Part shown: positions 1-7,470 of the stretch, piece by piece
Layout: the number at the start of each line of letters is the position of its first letter
How positions within the stretch are numbered: the stretch's first letter is position 1
From: Verrucomicrobiaceae bacterium
Lineage (GTDB): Bacteria > Verrucomicrobiota > Verrucomicrobiia > Verrucomicrobiales > Akkermansiaceae
Reading direction: 5' to 3'
NCBI GenBank assembly: GCA_027485995.1
Contig: JAIXPW010000108.1
Location: 1 to 32,985, forward strand
Length of the DNA stretch: 32,985 bases
Translations under genes and position numbers: made by a program
Notes under the pieces: model-generated
Database searches by the model: none
What the model was told of the DNA's origin: nothing
Seen by the model: the letters and a program-made list of their open reading frames with translations, nothing else

Positions 1-303
1 ATGCCCTACCTGACCGGCACGAATGCCTCACGCCCCCATCAAACCCTCTACTGGCGCTATGGTCCGCAATGGGCGATCCGCGATGGCGACATGAAGCTCG
101 TCGTCTCCAAAGGCGGCAGCGGCAAACCCGAGCTCTACAACCTCGCAGACGACCTCGGTGAATCCAAGGACCTCGCCGCCGCCCAATCCGACAAGGTGAA
201 GGAACTGCAGGCGATGTGGAACAAGTGGAGCGCCGAGCAGGCCCCCGCAAGCGCCCCGGATTCCGAAGGCGGCAAGAAGAAGAAGAACAAGAAAAAGAAC
301 TGA
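1..303 (+). CDS. Sulfatase (arylsulfatase A family), C-terminal fragment
   Basis: This is the last 100 codons of a gene that begins left of the window; the ATG at base 1 is probably an internal Met. The reading frame carries the usual C-terminal end of a type I sulfatase: a PYLTG segment, then a TLYWRYG...WAIRDGDMKLV strand pair and the closing PELYNLADDLGES block, which normally ends with residues lost from a desulfation enzyme's small C-terminal domain. The active-site region (CxPSR) lies outside the window, so activity and substrate cannot be judged. The protein ends in a Lys/Asn-rich tail (GGKKKKNKKKN), a low-complexity end I associate with exported proteins of PVC bacteria. The stop is followed by about 500 bases without a gene. 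Confidence 0.85.
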   Translation: MPYLTGTNASRPHQTLYWRYGPQWAIRDGDMKLVVSKGGSGKPELYNLADDLGESKDLAAAQSDKVKELQAMWNKWSAEQAPASAPDSEGGKKKKNKKKN

Positions 304-355
304 GCGCCATCCGATGGCCCCGCATGGACGTTCCCACCGGCCTTCATCCCAATAG

Positions 356-430
356 CCCAGGATTGCCCGAAGCCGGGCTACCCTGGGTTGAGAAAGAATG
401 GATTCCGAACCCCATCGGGGTTCCATCCGA
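356..430 (+). repeat. Interspersed 75-nt element, copy 1 (two hairpins)
   Basis: The first half folds as CCCAGG(356-361)-GCCCG(365-369)-AAGC-CGGGC(374-378)-CCTGGG(382-387). The second half holds a perfect 7-bp stem, GAACCCC(407-413)-ATC-GGGGTTC(417-423). A second copy of equal length lies inverted at 9591-9665 and matches almost perfectly over its last 24 bases. Similarity appears to extend some 20-30 bases further upstream. From memory it resembles an intergenic repeat common in Verrucomicrobia and Planctomycetes that is often mis-translated as small proteins. Confidence 0.75.
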
Positions 431-473
431 GCAACAGTCAAAGGATCATCATGGAGCAACCCGGCTTACAGAT

Positions 474-552
474 GTGAATCCGCGAGGACCGACCCCTTCA
501 GAAGGACCTGTGAATCCGCGAGGACCGACCCCTTCAGACGACCCCTTCAGAG
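474..552 (+). repeat. Tandem 36-nt direct repeat, two units plus a partial third
   Basis: Twenty-nine bases starting GTGAATCCGCGAGGACC are repeated exactly at 474-502 and 510-538. A shorter third piece (CGACCCCTTCAGAG) ends at 552. The period is 36 nt, a multiple of three, and one frame reads repeating NPRGPTPS, but there is no other sign of coding. The spacers and number of units do not fit a CRISPR array. Confidence 0.8.
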
Positions 553-808
553 ATCCCGTGAACCCTCAGCCTCGCGCCCCAACGTCGCTCATACACCTCC
601 AGAGGATCGCGATCCCTTCCTCGGTTACTCCTCCTGCCGGTTCTTTTGAGCGGGCAGAACACTCGATTTTCGGGACTGAACCATTCGGATGGAGATCTTG
701 GAAAAAGGCGTGTGGGTTAACGCGCCAGCGTAGTAGATCTTGGAATAATCCTTGTAACGCGCCCAGCAAAAAGCAACATCCACCCAGTTTGGATTCCCAA
801 CTCTCATT

Positions 809-2572
809 ATGGCAGATCTCACATCTCAACCAACAACCATCCAGTCAATTTACACGTGGCACAACGAAAATAAGCTGCAGGTAAATAGACGTTATCAGCG
901 CAAATTAGTTTGGACATTGGAAGAGAAGCAGAAGCTCGTCGAATCGATCCTCAAACGATATCCTATACCGGCAATTCTTTTGGCCGAGCTGGACGGGACG
1001 CCTGGCTCATACGAAATAATTGACGGCCTCCAGCGCCTACACGCCATAATATCATTTATCGAAACATCCTACCCAACTCTAACGGGCGAATACTTCGATA
1101 TCAAACATTTCACAACAGCTCAAAATCGGGCAGACGAGAAGATTTTCATCCCCAATGAAGCCACCAAAACAATATCCAGCAAGGATGTAGGCAGCTTCCT
1201 CGATTACACACTTGCCATTTCTGTAATGAGAAATGCCAGCGAGCAAGAAATCAACGACGTATTCGACAGAATTAACACCTATGGGCGAAGACTGAGCGAT
1301 CAAGAAAGACGACAATCAGGCGTCGAAAACGACTTCTCGCAAATGATTAGAGAAATTGCGTGCACTCTTCGTGGTGACACATCCTCCACCGTGCTTCCTT
1401 TAGCTCAGATGCCCTCAATTAGCATCGATCTTCCGAAGACAAAGCACGGCTACACCATTAAAGCTGAAGAGGTATTCTGGGTCAGGCAAGGGATATTGAG
1501 ATCCACCGATCTCCGAGATAGCATGGATGAGCAATGCATCGCGGATGTCGCCGCCTCCATCATTGGAGGAACAATCATTACTCGATCCAAGGAAGCCTTG
1601 GACGAAATCTACACAATTGGAAGCACTCAAAGCAATCGTATCGAGACAGCACTCGTGATCTATGGTGCGGATAAATTTGCCGATGAGTTTAAATTTTGCG
1701 TGGATGAAATATTAAAAATATGCGGAGACACCAAGCTGCGTGACATCATTTTCTCCAAAGGCACAAGCAATGCATTTCCTTCGGTATTTGCAGTTATAGT
1801 CATGGCTATTCATGAGTTGATCATTGCAGAAAATAAAATGATTTCGAATTATGACGCGATCAAAAAAGCATTAACTGGAATATCTGATAGAGTCGAAACT
1901 GGACAAAAAGCAACATCTCCCGAAGAAAGACGTAGAAACATCGATGTCATCAAAGGATTGATCGGAGGGTCATTCGTGCGAAGAGATGCATCGATCAAGA
2001 TTTACGGAAGCCATGCCACAGCCGACATCGAAAGCATCATCCGAAGATCCGAAATTGAGCTATCTCATTACGAATTAAAACAGGGCCTCGTCACACTCGA
2101 CCCGAAATCGAGATCAGAGAACAAAAGCTTGATAGAAAAAGTAATCCGGACAATTTCAGCAATTGCGAACAATGGCCCAAATCGGGAAGGGAAGGTCATA
2201 ATTGGAGTGGCCGACAATGACAAGGACGCCACAATCATTACCAAACTGGACGGCATAACCCCCATCAAGATAAGCAAAAAACAGATTGTTGGCGTAACTA
2301 GAGAAGCAGCTCTACTCGGACTCACTGCCGAAGAATATTTCTCAAAATGGAAGAATGCCATCAAGAATTCAAAGCTCTCAGAGCCACTTAAAAGCGGAGT
2401 TCTGGCAAACATGGATTACAACGACTACTACGGATTGGGAGTCATCGTCATCACCGTTCCGCCTCAAAAAGAAGTCTCATACTTCGACGATAAAGTACAT
2501 ATCCGATCGGGTGACGATACTATTTTGGTAGAATCCGCCAAGCTAATCGCTGACGTGGTAAAGCGCTTTTAG
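809..2572 (+). CDS. DUF262 (GmrSD N-terminal-like) / AlbA_2 Schlafen-like fusion protein, putative defence protein
   Basis: The protein has 587 residues. Residues 10-200 look like DUF262, the N-terminal domain of GmrSD-type type IV restriction enzymes: QRKLVW at 30-35, the motif IDGLQRLHAI at 71-80 (family form usually DGQQR, so the second Gln is Leu here), and VFDRINTYGRRLSDQERR at 151-168. Residues 418-585 look like an AlbA_2/Schlafen-type domain: ELKQG at 422-426, AIANN...GKVIIGVADND at 451-471, and the closing strand YFDDKVHIRSGDDT at 558-571. No HNH (DUF1524) domain is present, so the usual nuclease half is replaced. The middle part, 200-410, is helical and unrecognised. Base composition is clearly lower in G+C than all neighbours and codons are A/T-ending, so recent transfer is likely. 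The ATG at 809 has no Shine-Dalgarno; an upstream start is not supported. A role in phage or plasmid restriction is inference. Confidence 0.85.
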   Translation: MADLTSQPTTIQSIYTWHNENKLQVNRRYQRKLVWTLEEKQKLVESILKRYPIPAILLAELDGTPGSYEIIDGLQRLHAIISFIETSYPTLTGEYFDIKHFTTAQNRADEKIFIPNEATKTISSKDVGSFLDYTLAISVMRNASEQEINDVFDRINTYGRRLSDQERRQSGVENDFSQMIREIACTLRGDTSSTVLPLAQMPSISIDLPKTKHGYTIKAEEVFWVRQGILRSTDLRDSMDEQCIADVAASIIGGTIITRSKEALDEIYTIGSTQSNRIETALVIYGADKFADEFKFCVDEILKICGDTKLRDIIFSKGTSNAFPSVFAVIVMAIHELIIAENKMISNYDAIKKALTGISDRVETGQKATSPEERRRNIDVIKGLIGGSFVRRDASIKIYGSHATADIESIIRRSEIELSHYELKQGLVTLDPKSRSENKSLIEKVIRTISAIANNGPNREGKVIIGVADNDKDATIITKLDGITPIKISKKQIVGVTREAALLGLTAEEYFSKWKNAIKNSKLSEPLKSGVLANMDYNDYYGLGVIVITVPPQKEVSYFDDKVHIRSGDDTILVESAKLIADVVKRF

Positions 2573-2593
2573 CAAAATTGAATGCTTCTGACT

Positions 2594-2680
2594 AAAAGGG
2601 GGCGCATTTTAACATCCGAAAGAATCCAAAGGGGCCAGTCTCGACTAACAGGCATTAAAAGGGGTGACCCGAAAATCCAG
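2594..2680 (+). repeat. Possible insertion-sequence end remnant (IS21-like boxes)
   Basis: Three AAAGGGG boxes occur at 2595-2601, 2628-2634 and 2658-2664 with an ATCCGAAAGAATCC segment between the first two. Multiple short internal repeats of this style are known at the ends of IS21-family elements. No transposase is nearby and the matching other end was not found. The stretch starts 22 nt after the stop of the foreign-looking DUF262 gene, so it may mark how that gene arrived. Confidence 0.3.
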
Positions 2681-2711
2681 TGTTTGGCCTCGTGATACCT
2701 CTCCGCTCTTA

Positions 2712-2731
2712 CATCGGATGTAACTCCGATG
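2712..2731. other. Small inverted repeat
   Basis: CATCGGA (2712-2718) and TCCGATG (2725-2731) form a perfect 7-bp stem around TGTAAC, about 90 nt before the glycoside hydrolase start. There is no T-tract, so it is not a standard terminator; it could be an operator or part of the insertion remnant. Confidence 0.4.
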
Positions 2732-2818
2732 GTGTAGTTCGAGATGGATGGCCTTGCCTTTCACCTTTCAAAACGCGTGGAAAGCCCTTGATTCGGGGTG
2801 GTTCCGCCAACCTCACCC

Positions 2819-3598
2819 ATGACCGCCACCCTGAAGCCCGGCCTTTTTCTTGTCAGTGTCCTGTTGCTCGCGCCATTGGGTCGCATGACCGCTGCGGAGG
2901 CTGCGCCGACGGGGGCCGAGCTGGATGCGAAGACCCCTGCCGCCGCCGCGAAGGAGGGATGGAAGCTCAGCTTCAGCGAGGAGTTCGAAGGGACGCAGGT
3001 CGACGCGGACAAGTGGATCATCAAGGACGAGAAGGAGCGTCTGGCAAAGAACGTGTCGGTATCGGACGGGATCCTGAAATTGCTCACCGGACGCGAGGGG
3101 AAGGAGTGGACCAGCGCCTGGCTCTCGACCCGGCACTTTCGTCAGCAATACGGCTGGTTCGAGTGCCGCTTCCGCATCGCCGGAGCGTCCGGACTGAACA
3201 ACGCGTTCTGGCTGAACACCCCGCCCGAGCGCCTGGCGCTGAAGGATCCCACCCTGCCGCGCTTTGAGATCGACATCGTCGAGGCGCACTACCCGCACGA
3301 AGTAGCGATGAACCTTCACAACTGGCAGGGCAAGCACACCGGCAGCGGCCAGAAGCACGTGGCGGAGGCCGATCTCAGCCAGGATTTCCACGTTTACGCC
3401 TTCGAGTGGACGCCCAACGAGCTGAACTGGTACTTCGACGGGAAGAAGATCCGCACGCTTGCCAACACCCTCTGCCATGCCGAGCAGGAAGTCCTGCTCA
3501 GCACCAAGGTCGCCCCCTTCGCCGGCAAGGCCAGCGCCGCGCTGGAAGGCAAGAGCATGGACGTCGATTACGTGCGCATCTATCGGAAAGCGGAATGA
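2819..3598 (+). CDS. Secreted glycoside hydrolase family 16 protein
   Basis: The protein has 259 residues. The catalytic signature of GH16, E-[ILV]-D-x-x-E, is present as EIDIVE at residues 150-155, where the two Glu are nucleophile and acid/base. Other family blocks are LSFSEEFEGTQVDADKW near the N-terminus, GWFECRFRIAG before the active site, and FEWTPNELNWYFDGKKI and MDVDYVRIYRKAE near the end. The length suits a single catalytic domain without carbohydrate-binding modules. I chose ATG 2819 because it gives a signal peptide (MTATLKPGLFLVSVLLLAPL); a GTG at 2798 would add seven residues. GH16 enzymes cut beta-glucans, agars, carrageenans or porphyrans; the substrate cannot be told here. It acts outside the cytoplasm and is in keeping with a polysaccharide-degrading organism that also carries sulfatases. 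It stands alone, followed by 118 bases before the convergent STM4011-like gene. Confidence 0.85.
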   Translation: MTATLKPGLFLVSVLLLAPLGRMTAAEAAPTGAELDAKTPAAAAKEGWKLSFSEEFEGTQVDADKWIIKDEKERLAKNVSVSDGILKLLTGREGKEWTSAWLSTRHFRQQYGWFECRFRIAGASGLNNAFWLNTPPERLALKDPTLPRFEIDIVEAHYPHEVAMNLHNWQGKHTGSGQKHVAEADLSQDFHVYAFEWTPNELNWYFDGKKIRTLANTLCHAEQEVLLSTKVAPFAGKASAALEGKSMDVDYVRIYRKAE

Positions 3599-3716
3599 GC
3601 CGGTCCGCCAGTTCTCCCCAAATCAACCATCGTCATTCATCAATCCCGATCAGCGGGCACGAATCATCGCAGAGACACGTGCTGGATCTCAGAGCCTCCC
3701 CTTTCGGAACCCGCCG

Positions 3717-4589
3717 TTAACGACCTGCTATCGCCCCCTTCTGCGGGATTCTCTCCAGCAGGCCGTCGGCGAAGGTCTCTGCGAGCCCCAGTTCCTTCAA
3801 ATGAACATGGCCAATGTGGCAGCCACAAACGGCATTCGTGCAGGGACGGGGGGATAGACGATCCTCGAAGTTCGGGTCGTGGATGTTTCCCAAGGGTGTG
3901 CGGATGAAATGGCAGCGACGGGCGATGCCGTCCCCATCGACGCTGAAGCTGGTGTGCCCGGCGGAGCATTCCTTGCCGCGGCTTCGATGCTGGTGGTGGT
4001 TGATGGGAAAAAGTGGATCGATCGCTGTTAGAAAATCGAGATGCTCCTGATCATAATACTCCGGATTCTTCTTGAGTGAGTTTACCCAAAGATACGTGCT
4101 TTCCGGCAGCATGCCCCGCAGTTGTTCGATGAGAGGGAAATGCTCCTTCACCCCGACGGTTCCGACGCTGTGGCGGATGCCCATTCGGTCCAACAGGTGG
4201 ATCTTCGCAGCGAATCGCTCGACCGTCGTCTCAGTGGGATGAAACGTGCACCATAGAGCCACCGTGTCGCGTTCCGCTCCTTCGAGCCATTGGAGCCCGC
4301 AGGCAAGGTTGGTCTGGATGGCCGCACGCCGGACATGGGGCATTTTCCCCAGCCGCAGCAGGGCATCCCGATAGGCTCGATGGACCAGTGCTTCGCCCCA
4401 TGGCGTGAACAGGACACCAATCTCCCGGGAGGTGGAGGCTTCGACCCAGTCGAGGAACCGGCCCAGTTTGCTCGCGTCCTCCTGCAACTCCTCGCGGGTG
4501 TTCCGCGTCTTCGCGAACGGGCAGTAGCCGCAAGCATAGTTGCAACTCGAAAGGGGTCCGCGATAGAGGATGTTCCAGCGTGTGCTCAT
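3717..4589 (-). CDS. Radical SAM protein, STM4011 family
   Basis: The protein has 290 residues. The radical-SAM iron-sulfur motif CxxxCxxC is at Cys16, Cys20 and Cys23 (CNYACGYCPF). A second Cys set near the end (Cys208, Cys226, Cys250, Cys255, Cys257) resembles a SPASM-like auxiliary cluster site. A frame continues upstream to 4739, but ATG 4589 is the better start: it lies 4 nt after the stop of the preceding gene and puts the motif at the usual distance from the N-terminus. It is the last gene of a minus-strand arm HAD - STM4013 - STM4012 - STM4011. The STM4011 family is known only from its association with these neighbours; the reaction is not established. The sense strand contains TCTAACAG at a Leu-Thr pair (4025-4032), one of the recurrent octamers. 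Downstream 118 bases hold no obvious terminator. Confidence 0.88.
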   Translation of the reverse strand: MSTRWNILYRGPLSSCNYACGYCPFAKTRNTREELQEDASKLGRFLDWVEASTSREIGVLFTPWGEALVHRAYRDALLRLGKMPHVRRAAIQTNLACGLQWLEGAERDTVALWCTFHPTETTVERFAAKIHLLDRMGIRHSVGTVGVKEHFPLIEQLRGMLPESTYLWVNSLKKNPEYYDQEHLDFLTAIDPLFPINHHQHRSRGKECSAGHTSFSVDGDGIARRCHFIRTPLGNIHDPNFEDRLSPRPCTNAVCGCHIGHVHLKELGLAETFADGLLERIPQKGAIAGR

Positions 4590-4593
4590 GGAT

Positions 4594-5916
4594 TCATGCC
4601 AGTTCGTATTCCTCCATGCGGGTTTCCACCACGTCCGAGTAAAGCCAGGGACCAAGGGTGTCCGCCCGCTCCAGACCTTCCAGGGTGGGGCGGAGCGCGC
4701 CCTGCTCACGGATCGCGAGACCGGTCTCCAACAATTCATTCAGCTGGGGAAAATCCAACTCCCAGCTGTTGCCGCTCCAGTCAGCGTAGGCGGCTTCGTC
4801 GAGGCCATCCGAGCGAAGCAGCGACTTGATCAGGTAGCGTCGTTTCCGTTCCGCCAGGTTGAGCTCGTAGCCGTACCAAGCGAAGGAGTGGTCATTGGCG
4901 GGCCGACCGATGAAATCATCAAGAATCGCCTGGATGCCGACGCGGCCGACGGCGTATTCGGTGCAATAGTGAACGGCACTGGTGTAGGAACGGGCACCGG
5001 CACCGAGACCCACCATGCCATCTTCCTGACAACAGTAGGAGGGCCCGCCGTCTCCCTCCACTGGACAATCTCGATGTCGGAACAGGCGCAGTGAGATCTG
5101 CCGGTAGCCCCGCTCCAACAGAAAGTCCCTGCCCGCCCTGAATTGCTCCAATCGAAGGTCGGAGGGATCGCGTCCCTTGCGCCCGAGTCCTGTCAGCGGG
5201 CGCACGTAGAGCGGGTAAAGGAAAAGCTCTTGCGGTGTATACTCCATGGCCGCCTCCAGCGACTGCAGCCAGGTGGCGACGCTCTGGCCTTCGATGCCAT
5301 AAATCAGATCGACGTTGAGGACAGGAAAGGCCGCGTCCTTCAGGCGTTGCAGCGCGGCATGGAGCACGGCGGGTTTCTGTGGACGTCCCAAGGATCGCGT
5401 TTCGCTTTCCAGAAAGCTCTGAACGCCGATGCTGGCCCGCGTGACGCCTTCCTCACGGAGCTGGGCGATCTTTTCAGGCTCCGAAGTGGCGGGCGAGAGT
5501 TCGCAGGACAGCGGGATGCCCTTTCTGAGTCCGCCGGCAGCTCTGAGCATGCGGAAGACCCGGGCCATCTCATCGGTTGTTAGAAATGTGGGCGTGCCAC
5601 CCCCGATCGCGCCGCGCGAATAGCGGAAGGTGCCCAGTGCGTCGTGGACCGCATCGGCCTGGCGTTCCAGGGCATCGAGGTAGCGGGAGACCTGACCCCC
5701 GCGTGGATTCGTCGTGGTGAAAAGGTTGCAGAATCCGCAACGCATCTCACAGAACGGGAGGTGAAGATAGAGGAACAGCCGGTCCTTGTCCTCGTCGGCC
5801 CAGAGATCCTTGAGTGGATGGGGTTTCTCAAAGTGGCGGTAGGCCGTCTTGTGGGGGTAGGCATAGGCGTATCCCTGGAATGGGTCATCCAGAAGGCGAT
5901 CGCGCAGGGGAGTCAT
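4594..5916 (-). CDS. HemN-like radical SAM protein, STM4012 family
   Basis: The protein has 440 residues. The radical-SAM motif is at Cys56, Cys60 and Cys63 (CEMRCGFCN), preceded by LYLHLPF as in the coproporphyrinogen-oxidase-like (HemN/HemW) group. Further blocks are GGGTPTFL, a glycine strand binding SAM, and VQSF plus NVDLIYG farther on. The start MTPLRDRLLDDPFQGYAYAYPHKTAY is what I recall for STM4012 members, and its ATG overlaps the TGA of the upstream gene (ATGA at 5913-5916). Open frame upstream of this is antisense noise. The HemN likeness is structural and does not imply a role in haem synthesis; the family's reaction is unknown. The gene sits between the sulfatase-like gene and the STM4011 gene, so the two radical-SAM enzymes should be made together. 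A TCTAACA word occurs at a Leu-Thr pair (5577-5583). Confidence 0.9.
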   Translation of the reverse strand: MTPLRDRLLDDPFQGYAYAYPHKTAYRHFEKPHPLKDLWADEDKDRLFLYLHLPFCEMRCGFCNLFTTTNPRGGQVSRYLDALERQADAVHDALGTFRYSRGAIGGGTPTFLTTDEMARVFRMLRAAGGLRKGIPLSCELSPATSEPEKIAQLREEGVTRASIGVQSFLESETRSLGRPQKPAVLHAALQRLKDAAFPVLNVDLIYGIEGQSVATWLQSLEAAMEYTPQELFLYPLYVRPLTGLGRKGRDPSDLRLEQFRAGRDFLLERGYRQISLRLFRHRDCPVEGDGGPSYCCQEDGMVGLGAGARSYTSAVHYCTEYAVGRVGIQAILDDFIGRPANDHSFAWYGYELNLAERKRRYLIKSLLRSDGLDEAAYADWSGNSWELDFPQLNELLETGLAIREQGALRPTLEGLERADTLGPWLYSDVVETRMEEYELA

Positions 5917-6728
5917 TTCGTGGAGGAGGGCTGTAGGATTCTCGATGCGAAGGGCACGGTGTAAACATCCGGATGTCCGACCCGGTGACCGGTGAATCCA
6001 TCCTCGCCATAAAGCGTGCCGTGATCCGAAAATGCCAGAAGGTGAGCCGGGGCGCGTTCGCGCAGGGCTGACAGGAGGATGGGCAAGCATCCGTCCACAT
6101 GACGGAGCGCTGCCGCATGGGTTTCCAGATTGTCCTCGTGGTGACCATGCAGATGATGGTGGTTCGGATGATGGATCGCGCTGAGATTGATGAAGAGAAA
6201 CACCCGGGTGTCCTTCGGAATCTCCCCAAGTCTTTTGGCCGCGAGTGCGAACTGGTTTTTCGCCGAGGTGCGACAGGTTACGCCCAGGCCTGAATTCCAG
6301 TGGCTCTCGATGAAATACCCTGGAAGGACCCGGCTCAGCGCCGTCCTGCCATTGAAGAAGCCGACGCCACCGATGCAGAGCGTATGGTAGCCTCGCAAGG
6401 CCAGCCCGGAGACGATGTCGGGTCCCTTCAGACAGCAGGTGCCCGGACCGGTACTTTTGCTGCCGGCGAAGTGCACAGCGAACAGCCGCTCGTGATCTGC
6501 CGCGGGATCTGCTGGCGTAGGCAGAAAACCGGCGAAAAAGGCCTGATGCGCGGGATAGGTGAAGCTGGCCGGTGAGTGACGCTTTTCCCATCCGTCCGGA
6601 AAGAGCTCCGCGAGGTGCGGGGTGTTACCCGATCTCATTTCCTGATCCGCGACGTCGAAGCGCAGGGAGTCGAGCACCAGCCACACCAGATCATGACTGC
6701 CAACCAGGCGGTTCATTCCGGTCTTCAT
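5913..6728 (-). CDS. Alkaline-phosphatase-fold protein, STM4013/SEN3800 family 'sulfatase'
   Basis: The protein has 271 residues. It has the fold signatures of the sulfatase/phosphopentomutase superfamily: VWLVLDSLRFD at 15-25 supplies the first metal Asp, SFTYPAHQAFFAGFLPT at 56-71 is where the nucleophile lies, and LLAFSDHGTLYGEDG at 230-244 gives the Asp235-His236 metal pair. The CxPSR formylglycine motif is absent, so ordinary sulfatase chemistry is unlikely; a Thr or Ser nucleophile and phospho- or phosphonate-type substrate is more plausible (inference). A His-rich loop IHHPNHHHLHGHHED occupies 185-199. ATG 6728 overlaps the TGA of the HAD gene; longer upstream reading is not supported. 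There is no signal peptide, so it is cytoplasmic, unlike true sulfatases of this organism group. Confidence 0.85.
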   Translation of the reverse strand: MKTGMNRLVGSHDLVWLVLDSLRFDVADQEMRSGNTPHLAELFPDGWEKRHSPASFTYPAHQAFFAGFLPTPADPAADHERLFAVHFAGSKSTGPGTCCLKGPDIVSGLALRGYHTLCIGGVGFFNGRTALSRVLPGYFIESHWNSGLGVTCRTSAKNQFALAAKRLGEIPKDTRVFLFINLSAIHHPNHHHLHGHHEDNLETHAAALRHVDGCLPILLSALRERAPAHLLAFSDHGTLYGEDGFTGHRVGHPDVYTVPFASRILQPSSTK

Positions 6729-7414
6729 CGTGAGAAAAGGCCGGGGATTTCCAGCAGGTCGGCCAGCGAGCTGAGGGTGATGTCTGCGCCGCTTGCGTCG
6801 GTCAATCTGCCTGGTCGTTTCACCAGGCACGTTCTCAGGCCTGCGGCCCTCGCTCCGGCGATGTCGCATTGTGGATCGTCGCCTGCAAAGAGGATTGCCT
6901 CGGGTGGCATGCCGAGTTTTCGGATCAGCAGATCGTAAACCCTTGGGTCCGGCTTGGCGAAGCCGAGGGCACTGGAGAAGAGCAGGCGATCCCTTGAGAA
7001 AAACGAAGCCATCCCACATGCACGGAGTTTTGCCATTTGGAACGAGGCGTTGCCATTGCTCACCAAGGCAAGTTCCACTCCCGCTTCAAGAAGGCGTGAT
7101 AGCAAGGTCGCGGCGGCTGCGTCCTGGGCAATGCATCGTGGAAAGTCCTGTCTGAAGCGGGTCTCGACCTGTGCTCCGCAGGGACCCGCAACTGGATGAC
7201 GAGCCGCCAACCAGGCGAAAAACTCCCGGCGCGGGCGATGTCCATGGCCATCACGCAGCACCACCTCCGCCAGCGCCCGCGATGCTTCATCCGCCCCCAT
7301 CCAGCGCTCCAACAGCAAGGCAAGCGCGGCCTGCCGATCAAACAAGGTATCATCCAGATCGAATGCCACCGCCCTCACGCCGGCCATCTGTATCACGGGG
7401 GAATTGATTGCCAT
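6725..7414 (-). CDS. HAD-superfamily hydrolase linked to the STM4011-4015 cluster
   Basis: The protein has 229 residues and all HAD phosphatase motifs: DLDDT at 19-23 (nucleophile Asp19, acid/base Asp21), LVSNGN for motif II, the Lys of GFAKPDPRVYD for motif III, and FAGDDPQCDIAGA for motif IV. The helical cap between motifs I and II is of the C1 type seen in haloacid dehalogenase-like and phosphoglycolate-phosphatase-like enzymes. Substrate is unknown. It is the first gene of the minus arm and is joined by a 4-nt ATGA overlap to the alkaline-phosphatase-fold gene, so translation is probably coupled. It does not belong to the named STM4011-4015 set and may be a lineage-specific addition that removes a phosphate in the same pathway. 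ATG 7414 is used; ATG 7387, just before motif I, is the alternative. Confidence 0.85.
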   Translation of the reverse strand: MAINSPVIQMAGVRAVAFDLDDTLFDRQAALALLLERWMGADEASRALAEVVLRDGHGHRPRREFFAWLAARHPVAGPCGAQVETRFRQDFPRCIAQDAAAATLLSRLLEAGVELALVSNGNASFQMAKLRACGMASFFSRDRLLFSSALGFAKPDPRVYDLLIRKLGMPPEAILFAGDDPQCDIAGARAAGLRTCLVKRPGRLTDASGADITLSSLADLLEIPGLFSR

Positions 7415-7470
7415 CTCTCGCCGGAACGGTTAGCAGCTTGGGCGAATTCACACGAACAGTTTTTTATCCG
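7415..7470. promoter_or_regulatory. Divergent intergenic region serving both arms of the cluster
   Basis: Only 56 bases separate the HAD start (minus) from the STM4015 start (plus), or 71-83 bases with the alternative starts. Any promoter for both arms must lie here or inside the ends of these genes. An AT-rich patch (CAGTTTTTTAT near 7458) is the only promoter-like feature; no convincing -35/-10 pair or operator was seen. Confidence 0.4.

Larger units (their letters stand above)
304..808. other. Intergenic stretch holding several repeats, no gene
   Basis: No convincing gene is present. The stretch holds an interspersed 75-nt element (356-430), a tandem 36-nt repeat (474-552), a perfect 12-nt palindrome GGATCGCGATCC at 604-615, and two short direct repeats: GATCTTGGAA at 694-703 and 736-745, and TAACGCGCC at 718-726 and 755-763. 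The last two pairs are 42 and 37 nt apart and lie 46-115 nt before the start of the DUF262 gene, so they could be operator-like, but no clear -35/-10 pair was recognised. Open frames across this stretch are interrupted by or built from the repeats. Confidence 0.6.

Noticed and set aside
474..552. Short direct repeats considered as a CRISPR array
   Set aside because: Only two and a partial unit, period 36 with a 7-nt gap between repeats, no spacer-length variable sequence and no cas genes.
216..884. A 222-codon open frame across the first intergenic stretch
   Set aside because: It starts inside the sulfatase tail in another frame, runs through the interspersed and tandem repeats, and overlaps the DUF262 start; no protein-like pattern.
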